DNA from: an uncultured Acetobacterium sp.
GTDB taxonomy: Bacteria; Bacillota; Clostridia; Eubacteriales; Eubacteriaceae
Length of the DNA: 64,000 bases
Assembly: GCF_963664135.1 (NCBI RefSeq)
Contig: NZ_OY760905.1
Location: 124,001 to 188,000, forward strand
Reading direction: 5' to 3'
In this document: positions 28,014 to 36,127 of the stretch, piece after piece
Layout of the letters: every line of letters starts with the position of its first letter
How positions within the stretch are numbered: the stretch's first letter is position 1
Translations under genes and position numbers: made by a program
The notes under the pieces: generated by a model
Told to the model about the DNA's origin: nothing
The model's database searches: none
What the model saw: the letters and a program-made list of their open reading frames with translations, nothing else

Positions 28014-28718
28014 ATGGATATCGTTGAACGACTTACACAATTTGGCCTGACCCGGCACGAGGGTGCCATATATTTGACCCTGCTTTCGGATGGTGATCTA
28101 AATGGTTATGAGGTTGCCAAAGCAACCGGGATTTCACGGTCCAATACGTATACCTCCCTTGCTTCGCTGGTAGAAAAAGGCGGTGCCTTTGTAATTGAAG
28201 AAGCGACCATCCGCTATACGCCGGTTCCGATTGAAGAATTTTGTGAGAATAAGATCAGAAAACTTCAGGAATCAAAAGCAGATCTGATCCGAACCATTCC
28301 CAGCAAAAGAACAGTGGTGGAAGGTTATATCACCATCAAAGGGGAAGTGAACATTCTCAATAAATTGCGAAATATGATTTTGGAAGCAAAAGAGCGGGTA
28401 TACATTTCCGTACCCAATCCAATACTGGATTTAATCGTTTCGGATATTGAGCAGGCTATTCTTAGAGGCATCAAGATGGTGATCATCACCAACGGAACCT
28501 TTAGCTTGGATGGCAGCATCGTCTATATTACCGATCAGCCCCTTCAACAGATCCGGCTGATTGCTGATTCGACCAATGTTCTTACTGGCGACATCAACAA
28601 CGGCGAGCATTCCACGTGTCTCTATTCTCAAAAGCAAAACCTGGTTGATTTATTTAAAGATTCGATGAAAAATGAAATTAAACTGATTGAAATCATGAAA
28701 GGAAATAAAAATCGATGA
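28014..28718 (+). CDS. TrmB-family transcriptional regulator
   Basis: 234 residues. An N-terminal winged helix (about 5-75: LTRHEGAIYLTLLSDGDLNG, ATGISRSNTYTSLASLVEKG) is followed by a C-terminal phospholipase-D-like fold (about 100-230), as in bacterial TrmB relatives. Archaeal TrmB proteins sense sugars; here the gene overlaps lysA by four bases (ATGA), so lysine or a diaminopimelate intermediate is a more likely effector (inference). The promoter at 27863 would transcribe both. Autoregulation through the palindromic leader is possible but not shown. Confidence 0.82.
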   Translation: MDIVERLTQFGLTRHEGAIYLTLLSDGDLNGYEVAKATGISRSNTYTSLASLVEKGGAFVIEEATIRYTPVPIEEFCENKIRKLQESKADLIRTIPSKRTVVEGYITIKGEVNILNKLRNMILEAKERVYISVPNPILDLIVSDIEQAILRGIKMVIITNGTFSLDGSIVYITDQPLQQIRLIADSTNVLTGDINNGEHSTCLYSQKQNLVDLFKDSMKNEIKLIEIMKGNKNR

Positions 28719-29968
28719 AAAAAACCTTTGTTACCCAAGAAAAATTAAAAGAAATTGTCAAAGAGTTTCCCACGCCCTTCCATCTTTATGATGAAAAAGG
28801 TATCCGCGAAAATGTCCGAAATCTCCAGGAGGCGTTCTCCTGGAATGCGGGATATAAAGAATATTTTGCTGTCAAAGCGACGCCCAACCCAACCATTCTG
28901 CAGATTCTAAAAGAAGAAGGCTGTGGCGTCGATTGTTCATCCTACACCGAATTAATGATGTCCGATACCGTGGGCTTTAAAGGCGGTGACATTATGTTTA
29001 CCTCCAATGTCACGCCAGCAGAAGATTTTGTGCTGGCCCGAAAACTCGACGCCATCATCACACTGGATGACATCACTCATATCGATTTTCTTGATGAAGT
29101 CGCGGGAATCCCCGAAACAATCAGCTGTCGCTTTAATCCGGGCGGAGATTTTGTCATTGACAATGCCATCATGGATACCCCTCAGACCGCCAAATATGGC
29201 TTCACCCGGGAGCAGATGACCGAAGGGTTTACCAAGCTGATTGGCAAAGGGGTTAAGCATTTTGGAATCCATGCTTTTCTGGCCAGTAATACCATTGCCA
29301 ACGAATACTATCCGGCACTGGCTCGCATTCTATTTAAAACAGCAGTAGAACTCAATAAGGAAACCGGCGCCCATATAGCCTTTATCAATCTTTCCGGCGG
29401 GGTCGGGATTCCTTATCTGCCAGACCAACAGGCCACCGATATTTACGAAGTCGGCCGGGGCGTTCAAAAAGCTTTTGAAGAAATTTTAGTACCCGCAGGA
29501 ATGGGTGATATTGCTATTTATACGGAGCTGGGTCGGTTTGTCCTGGGACCATTTGGCCATCTGGTCACAACTGCTCTCCACGAAAAGCATACGCATAAAG
29601 AATACATCGGACTGGATGCCTGTGCCGCCAACCTGATGCGACCAGCCATGTACGGTGCTTACCATCACATCACCGTGATGGGCAAAGAAAACGAACCACT
29701 TGATCATGTCTATGATGTTACCGGTGGTTTGTGTGAAAATAACGACAAATTTGCCGTCGATCGGAAACTTCCCAAAATCGATATCGGTGATCTGGTCGTC
29801 TTACACGATACCGGTGCGCATGGTTTTGCAATGGGCTATAATTACAACGGCAAGCTTCGTTCCGCTGAAGTATTGTTAAAAGAAGATGGCAGCACCGAAC
29901 TGATCCGCCGGGCTGAAACCCCAGACGACTACTTTGCAACTCTTGATTTTTCAAAATGGACGAAATAA
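28715..29968 (+). CDS. lysA: Diaminopimelate decarboxylase-like PLP enzyme
   Basis: 417 residues, fold type III (alanine-racemase-like barrel) decarboxylase. The PLP lysine is in YFAVKATPNP (about residue 53). GVDCSSYTELMM, the HFGIHAF strand, a glycine loop SGGVGIPY and the C-terminal CENNDKF cysteine/acid motif fit diaminopimelate decarboxylase, the last step of lysine synthesis. Related carboxynorspermidine or ornithine decarboxylases cannot be fully excluded, but dapL immediately downstream supports lysine. It overlaps the TrmB gene by ATGA. No terminator follows; repeat R2 lies between it and dapL. Confidence 0.83.
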   Translation: MKKTFVTQEKLKEIVKEFPTPFHLYDEKGIRENVRNLQEAFSWNAGYKEYFAVKATPNPTILQILKEEGCGVDCSSYTELMMSDTVGFKGGDIMFTSNVTPAEDFVLARKLDAIITLDDITHIDFLDEVAGIPETISCRFNPGGDFVIDNAIMDTPQTAKYGFTREQMTEGFTKLIGKGVKHFGIHAFLASNTIANEYYPALARILFKTAVELNKETGAHIAFINLSGGVGIPYLPDQQATDIYEVGRGVQKAFEEILVPAGMGDIAIYTELGRFVLGPFGHLVTTALHEKHTHKEYIGLDACAANLMRPAMYGAYHHITVMGKENEPLDHVYDVTGGLCENNDKFAVDRKLPKIDIGDLVVLHDTGAHGFAMGYNYNGKLRSAEVLLKEDGSTELIRRAETPDDYFATLDFSKWTK

Positions 29969-29979
29969 AGAAGGGTTGA

Positions 29980-30232
29980 GTATTTGCTAAAGTGCCGTGA
30001 GCTTTGCGATCAGTTTCGCACGAAACAATTTTTACACTGTACGTCGTACAGTTCTACGAACTGTTCGCCTACACGTTACAAAATTGTTTTCGTGAAGGCA
30101 ATGAGCCAATCACAAGCTTGCTTGTAGTTGGCGACTGTCCGCGAACAAGAAGAAATTCGCATTGCGATTTCTTCTTGTTGTGGAAACTGAACGCAAAGCA
30201 ATAACAATTCGAATTTTAATTTTTGAAATACC
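29980..30232. repeat. Family-1 modular hairpin repeat, copy R2
   Basis: 253 bp between lysA and dapL. It starts GTATTTGCTAAAGTGCCGTGAG and ends TTTTTGAAATACC. It carries the same CAG/CTG-centred quasi-palindrome as R1 (about 30029-30089). To its right is an extra block of about 90 bp containing two further hairpins: GCCAATCACAAGC/GCTTGTAGTTGGC and AAGAAGAAAT/ATTTCTTCTT. The right end is 35 bp before the dapL ATG. Confidence 0.85.
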
Positions 30233-30267
30233 TTTACAAAAATCAGTTACCGAAAGGAAAAAATAAA

Positions 30268-31503
30268 ATGGCATTAATTAATGAAAACTATCTGAAATTA
30301 CCAGGCAGTTACCTGTTTTCTGAAATCGCAAGGCGTGTGGAGGCTTATAAGACCGCCAATCCAGATGCTGATATTATCCGACTGGGAATCGGCGATGTGA
30401 CCAAACCGCTACCCGAAGCAATTATCAATAGCTTGCACCAAGCGGTTGATGAGATGGCTGATGAGAAGACCTTTAAAGGATATGGTCCGGAACAGGGATA
30501 TGACTTCCTGATCGAGAAAATCATTGCGTTTGATTTTAAGAGCCGGGGCGTTGATCTCGCCGTTGACGAGATTTTTGTCAGTGATGGGTCTAAAAGTGAT
30601 ACCGCCAACTTCCAGGAGATTTTTGGCCAGGACACTAAAATCGCCATCACTGATCCGGTTTATCCCGTTTATGTCGACAGTAACGTCATGGCTGGCCGCA
30701 GTGGCACATTAGGCGCTGACGGCAAATGGTCGGACATGGTTTATATTCCCTGTACCGCCGAAAATAGCTTTGTTCCACAGTTGCCAACTGAAAAGGTGGA
30801 TCTGATTTATTTATGTTTCCCCAATAATCCCACTGGTACAACGATCAATAAAACTGAACTTAAAAAATGGGTGGACTATGCCAAAGCCAATCAGGCCATT
30901 ATTTTATATGATGCCGCCTATGAAGCCTATATTCAGGAAGAAGATGTCCCTCACAGCATTTACGAAATTGAAGGGGCTAAAGAGGTCGCCGTCGAATTCC
31001 GCAGCTTTTCCAAAAATGCCGGTTTTACCGGAACCCGATGCTCCTATGTGGTGGTTCCCAAAGAAGTGATGGGCTATACGGAAGCCGGAGAACCGGTTGA
31101 AATCAATAAACTGTGGAACCGCCGACACTGTACTAAGTTTAATGGCGTTCCTTATATTATTCAAAAGGGAGCAGAAGCTGTTTATACCGAAGCTGGTCAG
31201 CAGCAGATCAAGGCGCTGGTTGAATACTATATGAACAATGCTAAAATGATCCGTGAAGGCGTCGCCAGCACCGGGATTGAAGTTTTCGGTGGGGTCAATG
31301 CCCCTTATATCTGGCTGAAAACGCCAGCCGGAATGGATTCATGGACTTTCTTCGATCGACTGCTTAATGAAGTCAACATCGTTGGAACACCTGGGGTCGG
31401 TTTTGGCCCCAGTGGAGAAGGCTATTTCCGTCTCACCGCCTTTGGCAGCAAAGAAAATACCGAAGAAGCCATCAGACGTTTTACCACTCAATTTAAACGA
31501 TAA
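30268..31503 (+). CDS. dapL: LL-diaminopimelate aminotransferase
   Basis: 411 residues, a class I/II aminotransferase with the DapL hallmarks. [13 protein letters not shown] opens the protein, followed by [29 protein letters not shown] and the PLP lysine in [14 protein letters not shown] (about 270). It converts tetrahydrodipicolinate plus glutamate directly to LL-diaminopimelate, the short route of lysine and peptidoglycan precursor synthesis. I chose the ATG at 30268 with AAAGGA upstream; the earlier ATG at 30223 is inside repeat R2. Together with lysA upstream it forms a split lysine locus. Confidence 0.93.
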   Translation: MALINENYLKLPGSYLFSEIARRVEAYKTANPDADIIRLGIGDVTKPLPEAIINSLHQAVDEMADEKTFKGYGPEQGYDFLIEKIIAFDFKSRGVDLAVDEIFVSDGSKSDTANFQEIFGQDTKIAITDPVYPVYVDSNVMAGRSGTLGADGKWSDMVYIPCTAENSFVPQLPTEKVDLIYLCFPNNPTGTTINKTELKKWVDYAKANQAIILYDAAYEAYIQEEDVPHSIYEIEGAKEVAVEFRSFSKNAGFTGTRCSYVVVPKEVMGYTEAGEPVEINKLWNRRHCTKFNGVPYIIQKGAEAVYTEAGQQQIKALVEYYMNNAKMIREGVASTGIEVFGGVNAPYIWLKTPAGMDSWTFFDRLLNEVNIVGTPGVGFGPSGEGYFRLTAFGSKENTEEAIRRFTTQFKR

Positions 31504-31523
31504 GTAAACTACAATCTAATATA

Positions 31524-31566
31524 AAAAAAGTTCCGGGAAGTTTTAATCACTCCCGGAACTTTTTTA
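31524..31566. terminator. Bidirectional terminator after dapL
   Basis: AAAAAGTTCCGGGA / TCCCGGAACTTTTTT, perfect stem with a 12-base loop and A/T tracts on both sides. It also serves the minus-strand gene ending at 31593. Confidence 0.9.
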
Positions 31567-31592
31567 GGTAAAAATGTGTCTTAGGCTAACGT

Positions 31593-32849
31593 TTATTCAT
31601 AAACAATAAAGGATTCCGAATAGCGCTTGAGCAGTTCGCCGGCATCAGGGCATTTAATGAGCTCGAAGAGATTGAGGGCGATGACATCGCTAACCTGGTT
31701 ATGAAACAGTTCAGTTTCCTTGTTCATATTTTCAAACAAGGTATTCACTTCTTCAGCGACTTCACCGGTACCACCTGGTTTATAGGTTCCCGCTTCGACA
31801 CCTTCCAGAATTTTTTCAGCGGCCTGATTACTATAATCAGCCGACCGTTTTAAGGTTTCGTGGGCTTCGTAAAGCGGACTGTCACTGGGGAGATTCAGAC
31901 TTTTAACCAGATTACCGGCGAGAACAATCTCATGAGTTTTTTCTTTAACGGCTTCAATTACTGCTTTATCATATTCGATTTTTTCTTGAGCTTTTTCTTC
32001 GGTTTTTTCAGGTTCTTCAGTGGTCGTGCTTTTTTCTTCGGTGGCAGGAGCCGCCTCTTCCCCATGGGTGTTTTTTTCTTCGGCAGCAGGAGTAGCCTCT
32101 TCTCCATGGGTGCTTTTTTCTTCAACAGCAGGAGCAGCCTCTTCTGAAGTATTAGAAGCGACGAGTTCTTTAGAGGTATTCGGGGCCGTTTTTTTTGTCG
32201 GCTGAGTTGACTCTGTGGTGGTTGACGATGGCTCCTTCGACTCCGATTTCGTTTCCGATGCTGGCGCTTCAGTAGTTTTGGTGGCATTTTCAAGTTCGGT
32301 GGTAATCTCAGTATGGTTTTTATAACTGAGAATGTAGTTGTTAATCACATCACTGCCAACATATTCAGTAATTTTTGTTCCATTATCTGGATACATGCTG
32401 TTTAAGTCGATTTTCGTCAGCATTTCAACACTGTCTTCATATTCGCCTAAAAAAGAAAATAGCGCACTGGCATCATAGTAGTGCCCTTCCGAATAAAAGG
32501 TATCAGCTTGAATATAGATAGCCGCTTTGTCCACTGAATTATCTTCTTCATTAGCCGCATGAGCGCCAAAAAAAATCCCGCTTTTAAGAACAAAGAATGC
32601 GCCACCGCCGATGAGGAGAATGACGAGAACGGCTGGAATGATGATTTTTAGGGGTAGTTTTTTTCCGCTTTTTTTAGATTTTTTATTATTGGACTCTTCG
32701 TTTTCTTCCTGAATCATTTTAACGACTTCCGGGTTATCTGCAAGTTTTTCGGTGACTTTCTTTAATTTCTCATTTTTTTCAATACTTTTACTGCTCTTTT
32801 TTTTCTCTTTCTTTTCTTTTTTCTCTTTGGGTTGAAATAGTTTCGGCAA
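31593..32849 (-). CDS. Membrane-anchored protein with Lys/Glu-rich ends and 14-residue repeats
   Basis: 418 residues, no recognised family. A strongly basic cytoplasmic N-terminus (KEKKEKKEKKK, about 8-20) precedes one membrane helix (about 68-88). A TPR-like stretch (TFYSEGHYYDASALFSFLGEYEDS) follows, then a low-complexity Thr/Ser/Glu linker. In the linker a 14-residue unit (EEAAPAVEEKSTHG and two variants) is repeated three times. A helical C-terminal domain (about 300-418) ends the protein. Topology is probably N-in/C-out. Start is TTG 32849; AGGAGG lies 11 nt upstream and no ATG is in frame. The DNA repeats make length variation between strains likely. Confidence 0.75.
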   Translation of the reverse strand: MPKLFQPKEKKEKKEKKKSSKSIEKNEKLKKVTEKLADNPEVVKMIQEENEESNNKKSKKSGKKLPLKIIIPAVLVILLIGGGAFFVLKSGIFFGAHAANEEDNSVDKAAIYIQADTFYSEGHYYDASALFSFLGEYEDSVEMLTKIDLNSMYPDNGTKITEYVGSDVINNYILSYKNHTEITTELENATKTTEAPASETKSESKEPSSTTTESTQPTKKTAPNTSKELVASNTSEEAAPAVEEKSTHGEEATPAAEEKNTHGEEAAPATEEKSTTTEEPEKTEEKAQEKIEYDKAVIEAVKEKTHEIVLAGNLVKSLNLPSDSPLYEAHETLKRSADYSNQAAEKILEGVEAGTYKPGGTGEVAEEVNTLFENMNKETELFHNQVSDVIALNLFELIKCPDAGELLKRYSESFIVYE

Positions 32850-32874
32850 CTTTGGCTTTTCCTCCTGAATAGTT

Positions 32875-32910
32875 TTTACATTAATGAGCGCATACGTTCA
32901 TTGATGTAAA
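32875..32910. promoter_or_regulatory. 36-bp dyad between two minus-strand genes
   Basis: TTTACATTAATGAGCG and CGTTCATTGATGTAAA form a near-perfect inverted repeat with two wobble-type differences. It has no T-run, so an operator or leader hairpin for the gene at 32849 is more likely than a terminator. Confidence 0.45.
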
Positions 32911-32961
32911 TGTAGTGGTGTGAAATAAAATGGGTAAAAGTGAGTTTTTCAGATAAATGGT

Positions 32962-33297
32962 TTAATTGGATTTTTTGGTGAGATGTGTACCATTAACAAT
33001 AATGAATTGATTCGATAATTTTTCAACAAAGTCATCATGTTTTTCACAAACAGAACAGATACAACTTGAAAGGTGGATTGCATTAACATCTTTTTTTAGC
33101 AGATGATCTGTTTTTTTGAGAACTCGGGACACAGCAGTTTCGTCGCAATGCCGACAGCGGATAAATCCGATTAATTTGACATCCGTTAATGGATAATTTG
33201 AAAAAGCGTCCTGTCTTTCTTTGAATGCTTGCTTACATCCCTTTCCAGAGCAATTATCCATAATTTTTCCGCAACTGATAATGACGACTCTTTTCAT
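32962..33297 (-). CDS. CGGC-domain protein (putative metal-binding, cysteine-rich)
   Basis: 111 residues. The start KRVVIISCGKIMDNCSGKGC and later IGFIRCRHC and LSSCICSVCEKHD fit the CGGC domain family of small cysteine-rich anaerobe proteins, thought from sequence to bind metal. No function is established. I chose ATG 33297 with AAAGGTG upstream; a longer in-frame reading from 33390 lacks family similarity and a ribosome site. It lies divergent from htpG. Confidence 0.75.
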   Translation of the reverse strand: MKRVVIISCGKIMDNCSGKGCKQAFKERQDAFSNYPLTDVKLIGFIRCRHCDETAVSRVLKKTDHLLKKDVNAIHLSSCICSVCEKHDDFVEKLSNQFIIVNGTHLTKKSN

Positions 33298-33597
33298 TGG
33301 AAACACCTTTTTAGTTAATATACTATCATAATTTGGGAATAGTTCAATTAAATTAAATGTATTCAAATTTTCTTTGAGTGCTAAACACAATATAAAGCAT
33401 ATTATACTATAGAAATCATTATAATTACTTAGGCAATTATCGACAAAAGATAGAAATATTTGGTCATTGATGGGTGTCGAATGACTGAACGAAAAGCAAT
33501 CGTTGCAGAATAAGTCGGGTTGTTCTCAAAAATATGTGAGTAATAACCGATAGCGCGTTATTTGAATGGTTTTATACTTAAAAAAATATTAAAAGTG
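33298..33597. other. Divergent intergenic region upstream of htpG
   Basis: About 300 bp of AT-rich DNA between the CGGC gene and the htpG promoter. I see no additional gene or clear hairpin. Confidence 0.4.
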
Positions 33598-33626
33598 TTG
33601 ACACATTTAATAATTATCCTTACAAT
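33598..33626 (+). promoter_or_regulatory. Sigma-A promoter of htpG
   Basis: TTGACA (33598-33603), exactly 17 bp, TACAAT (33621-33626). Near-consensus. The CIRCE operator begins 5 bp after the -10 box and covers the expected transcription start. Confidence 0.85.
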
Positions 33627-33630
33627 ATTG

Positions 33631-33657
33631 TTAGCACTCGCAGCAAAAGAGTGCTAA
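33631..33657 (+). promoter_or_regulatory. CIRCE operator (HrcA-binding site)
   Basis: TTAGCACTC, 9-bp spacer, GAGTGCTAA: a perfect match to the CIRCE consensus. It places htpG under HrcA repression, relieved by heat shock. Confidence 0.95.
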
Positions 33658-33687
33658 TGCTATAAAAGTTTAAAGAAGAGGTATGTT

Positions 33688-35583
33688 ATGGAAAAGAAGC
33701 AGTTTAAATCAGAATCCAAACGTCTGATGGATTTGATGATCAATTCGATTTATACCAACAAAGAAATATTTCTCCGGGAATTGATTTCAAATGCATCCGA
33801 TGCGATTGACAAGGTTTACTACAAAACATTAACAGACAAAGATAAAAGTTTTAATAAGGATGATTACTATATCCGGATTCACCCTGACAAGGATAACCGC
33901 ACCCTGACCATTGAAGATACCGGCATCGGGATGACTGCAGCTGAGTTGGAAGACAATCTTGGTACCATTGCCAAAAGTGGTTCCAGCGATTTCAAGAACG
34001 AACAGGAAATGGAAGAAGATTTTGACATCATCGGCCAATTTGGTGTCGGTTTCTACTCGGCTTTTATGGTAGCTGACAGGGTTTCCGTGGAAACGAAATC
34101 CGTTGATGATGAGCAGTCTTATTTATGGGTCTCTGAAGGGGCAGATGGTTACACCATCGAGCCGGGTGAACGAAAAACCCACGGGTCTAAAATCACCTTG
34201 CATCTCAAAGAAAATTCCGAAGATAATAATTTTGACGACTATCTGGAACCCCACCGGATCCGTCATTTAGTCGAACATTACTCCAATTTTATCCGCTATC
34301 CAATCAAAATGGTCGTTGAAAACAGCCGGGTTAAGGAAGAAACCAAAGACAGCGACAAACCCGAATATGAAACCTATTTATCCGATGATGTGCTAAACTC
34401 GATGATCCCGATCTGGCGAAAAAACAAAAATGAGCTCACCGATGAAGATTACAACAATTTCTATCACGACAAACGACTCGGTTTTGATGCACCACTGGCT
34501 CATATCCACCTCAGCATTGAAGGTGCGATGAGCTACAAAGCGATTCTGTATATCCCTGGTCAGGCCCCTTTTGATTACTACACCCGGGATTATGAAAAGG
34601 GACTGGAACTTTATTCCAACGGCGTCCTGATCATGGAAAAATGTAGCGAACTGCTACCGGATTATTTCAGCTTTGTCAAAGGGGTGGTGGATTCGGAAGA
34701 TATCTCCTTGAATATTTCTCGGGAAATGCTCCAGCAGGATCGTCAGCTGCGTCTGATCAGCCGTAAAATCGATACCCGAATTTCTGAAGAACTCAAGAAA
34801 ATGCAGGAAAACGATCGGGAAACCTACGAAACCTTCTTTAAGGCCTTTGGTAATCAGATCAAGGTGGGTACCTATGATAAATGGGGACAGGACAAAGAAA
34901 AACTTCAGGACTTCCTGCTGTTCTATTCATCTAAAGAAGGCAAACTGGTTACCCTTAAAGAGTATGTTGAGCGAATGCCGGAAGATCAAAAATATATCTA
35001 CTATGCATCGGGATCATCAGTGGGACAAATTGAAAAATTGCCCCAGGTATCGATCATTAAAAACAAAAACTATGAGATTCTTTATCTAACCGAAACCATC
35101 GATGAATTTGTCACCCAAACCCTCAGACAATACGAGGAAAAAGAATTCCGTTCAGTATCCAGCCAGAATCTGGGCCTGGAAGCACCGGAAGAAGATGAAA
35201 AAGACGATCCCGGTGAAACGTCAGAAGTCGATGAAAAATTGCTGGAAAAGATGAAGGAACTCATTGGGGATGAGGTCGTTAAGGTTAAAACCACTGCCCA
35301 TTTAAAAGAGGACGTTGCCTATCTATCCACTGAAGGGGATCTGTCCATCGAAATGGAAATGACCTTAAACACCATGCCCCAGGGCGGCGATGTGAAAGCC
35401 AAAAAAGTATTGGAAATCAATAAAAACCATCCGGTTTATGAAAAACTCCGAACTTACTATGAATCCGATGATGAGCAATTTGCGCTCTACACTGAAGTGA
35501 TTTATAATCAGGCCAGACTGATTGCCGGCTTACCGCTTGACGATGTGGTTGCTTTCACCAAAAATATCAGCAAACTGATGTAA
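33688..35583 (+). CDS. htpG: Molecular chaperone HtpG (Hsp90)
   Basis: 631 residues, full length. N-terminal GHKL ATPase with LISNASDAIDK (about 30), DTGIGM (about 80) and GQFGVGFYSAF (about 115), then the middle domain (QDRQLRLISRKI region) and the C-terminal dimerisation domain. It folds and stabilises client proteins in the cytoplasm using ATP. An AGAGG ribosome site precedes the ATG. Regulation by CIRCE/HrcA is visible upstream; in Bacillus subtilis htpG is not in the CIRCE class. A family-2 palindrome and then a terminator follow the stop. Confidence 0.95.
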   Translation: MEKKQFKSESKRLMDLMINSIYTNKEIFLRELISNASDAIDKVYYKTLTDKDKSFNKDDYYIRIHPDKDNRTLTIEDTGIGMTAAELEDNLGTIAKSGSSDFKNEQEMEEDFDIIGQFGVGFYSAFMVADRVSVETKSVDDEQSYLWVSEGADGYTIEPGERKTHGSKITLHLKENSEDNNFDDYLEPHRIRHLVEHYSNFIRYPIKMVVENSRVKEETKDSDKPEYETYLSDDVLNSMIPIWRKNKNELTDEDYNNFYHDKRLGFDAPLAHIHLSIEGAMSYKAILYIPGQAPFDYYTRDYEKGLELYSNGVLIMEKCSELLPDYFSFVKGVVDSEDISLNISREMLQQDRQLRLISRKIDTRISEELKKMQENDRETYETFFKAFGNQIKVGTYDKWGQDKEKLQDFLLFYSSKEGKLVTLKEYVERMPEDQKYIYYASGSSVGQIEKLPQVSIIKNKNYEILYLTETIDEFVTQTLRQYEEKEFRSVSSQNLGLEAPEEDEKDDPGETSEVDEKLLEKMKELIGDEVVKVKTTAHLKEDVAYLSTEGDLSIEMEMTLNTMPQGGDVKAKKVLEINKNHPVYEKLRTYYESDDEQFALYTEVIYNQARLIAGLPLDDVVAFTKNISKLM

Positions 35584-35605
35584 TTAGGCGTTTGTTTCAG
35601 ATACC

Positions 35606-35704
35606 GTACCGACCAATTGTTAATCTGTTGTTTGCTGCAGAATCGGACAGGCTATCGCCGTGTCCGCTCTGATGCAAACAACATGATGTAACAATTGTCG
35701 GTAC
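35606..35704. repeat. Family-2 palindromic repeat, copy P1
   Basis: 99-bp imperfect palindrome. Outer arms GTACCGACCAATTGTTA / TAACAATTGTCGGTAC, middle arms GTTGTTTGC / GCAAACAAC, then CAGA/TCTG and CGGACA/TGTCCG around the tip. It lies 22 bp after htpG. A second copy at 62570 shares the architecture but carries paired substitutions in the arms. Confidence 0.88.
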
Positions 35705-35736
35705 TGCGTTATTGCTTTTTATTGCAACAACTACTG

Positions 35737-35780
35737 AAAACCCCAATGCCATCCTTAACGGATCGGTGCTGGGGTTTTAA
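35737..35780 (+). terminator. Terminator after htpG and repeat P1
   Basis: AAAACCCCA / TGGGGTTTT stem with additional inner pairing, then a short T/A tail. Confidence 0.7.
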
Positions 35781-35786
35781 TGTTGA

Positions 35787-35815
35787 TTGACAAGATCAAT
35801 TCCTTTTGATAAACT
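35787..35815 (+). promoter_or_regulatory. Sigma-A promoter of the ABC-F leader
   Basis: TTGACA, 17-bp spacer, TAAACT. The predicted start (about 35822) falls immediately before a GGAAGG ribosome site and the leader ORF at 35838. Confidence 0.65.
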
Positions 35816-35837
35816 ATCTAGCGGAAGGTATAACAGG

Positions 35838-35915
35838 ATGATTTTAACAATTGAAGTAGCTCGAACAATGAGATTATCGATGAGACATTGTTTTGAGCCT
35901 AAAGATAAAGTGTAA
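35838..35915 (+). CDS. Putative leader peptide (25 codons) upstream of the ABC-F gene
   Basis: A 25-residue ORF starts ATG 35838 with GGAAGG 10 nt upstream and ends TAA 35915. Its residues 11-16 read MRLSMR. Arg/Leu/Met-rich motifs of this kind (MRLR) are known in leader peptides of several ribosome-targeting resistance genes. Its stop codon abuts the left arm of a large inverted repeat (35914 on), and a terminator hairpin follows before the ABC-F gene. This is the layout of ribosome-mediated transcription attenuation. Translation of the ORF is not proven. Confidence 0.5.
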   Translation: MILTIEVARTMRLSMRHCFEPKDKV

Positions 35916-36009
35916 AACTTTTATTCTCATCGGTCTAAGCGCTAGTTTGGTATAGCATTGCTATACTTTATTTTGGTGCGCTTAAACCGATAACCATATG
36001 AAAAGTTTT
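35914..36009 (+). promoter_or_regulatory. Large leader inverted repeat of the ABC-F gene
   Basis: Arm AAAACTTTT ... ATCGGTCTAAGCGC pairs with GCGCTTAAACCGAT ... AAAAGTTTT. The tip is GTATAGCATTGCTATAC, an 8-bp stem followed by TTTATTTT. In the mRNA this would be a long hairpin between the leader ORF and the attenuator. Confidence 0.6.
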
Positions 36010-36047
36010 AAGGCCATGACGCAATGTTCGTTATGGCCTTTTATAAT
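36010..36047 (+). terminator. Candidate attenuator terminator before the ABC-F gene
   Basis: AAGGCCATGAC / GTTATGGCCTT, 11-bp stem with one wobble, 9-base loop, then TTATAAT. It ends about 80 bp before the ABC-F start codon and downstream of the leader promoter, so readthrough is required for ABC-F expression. Confidence 0.6.
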
Positions 36048-36127
36048 GACAGGGAGTCAATATAAAGGTGACTCTCTGTTTTTATTTTGTGAATTTATTT
36101 AGTAGAATTTATATAGGAGAAATATTA

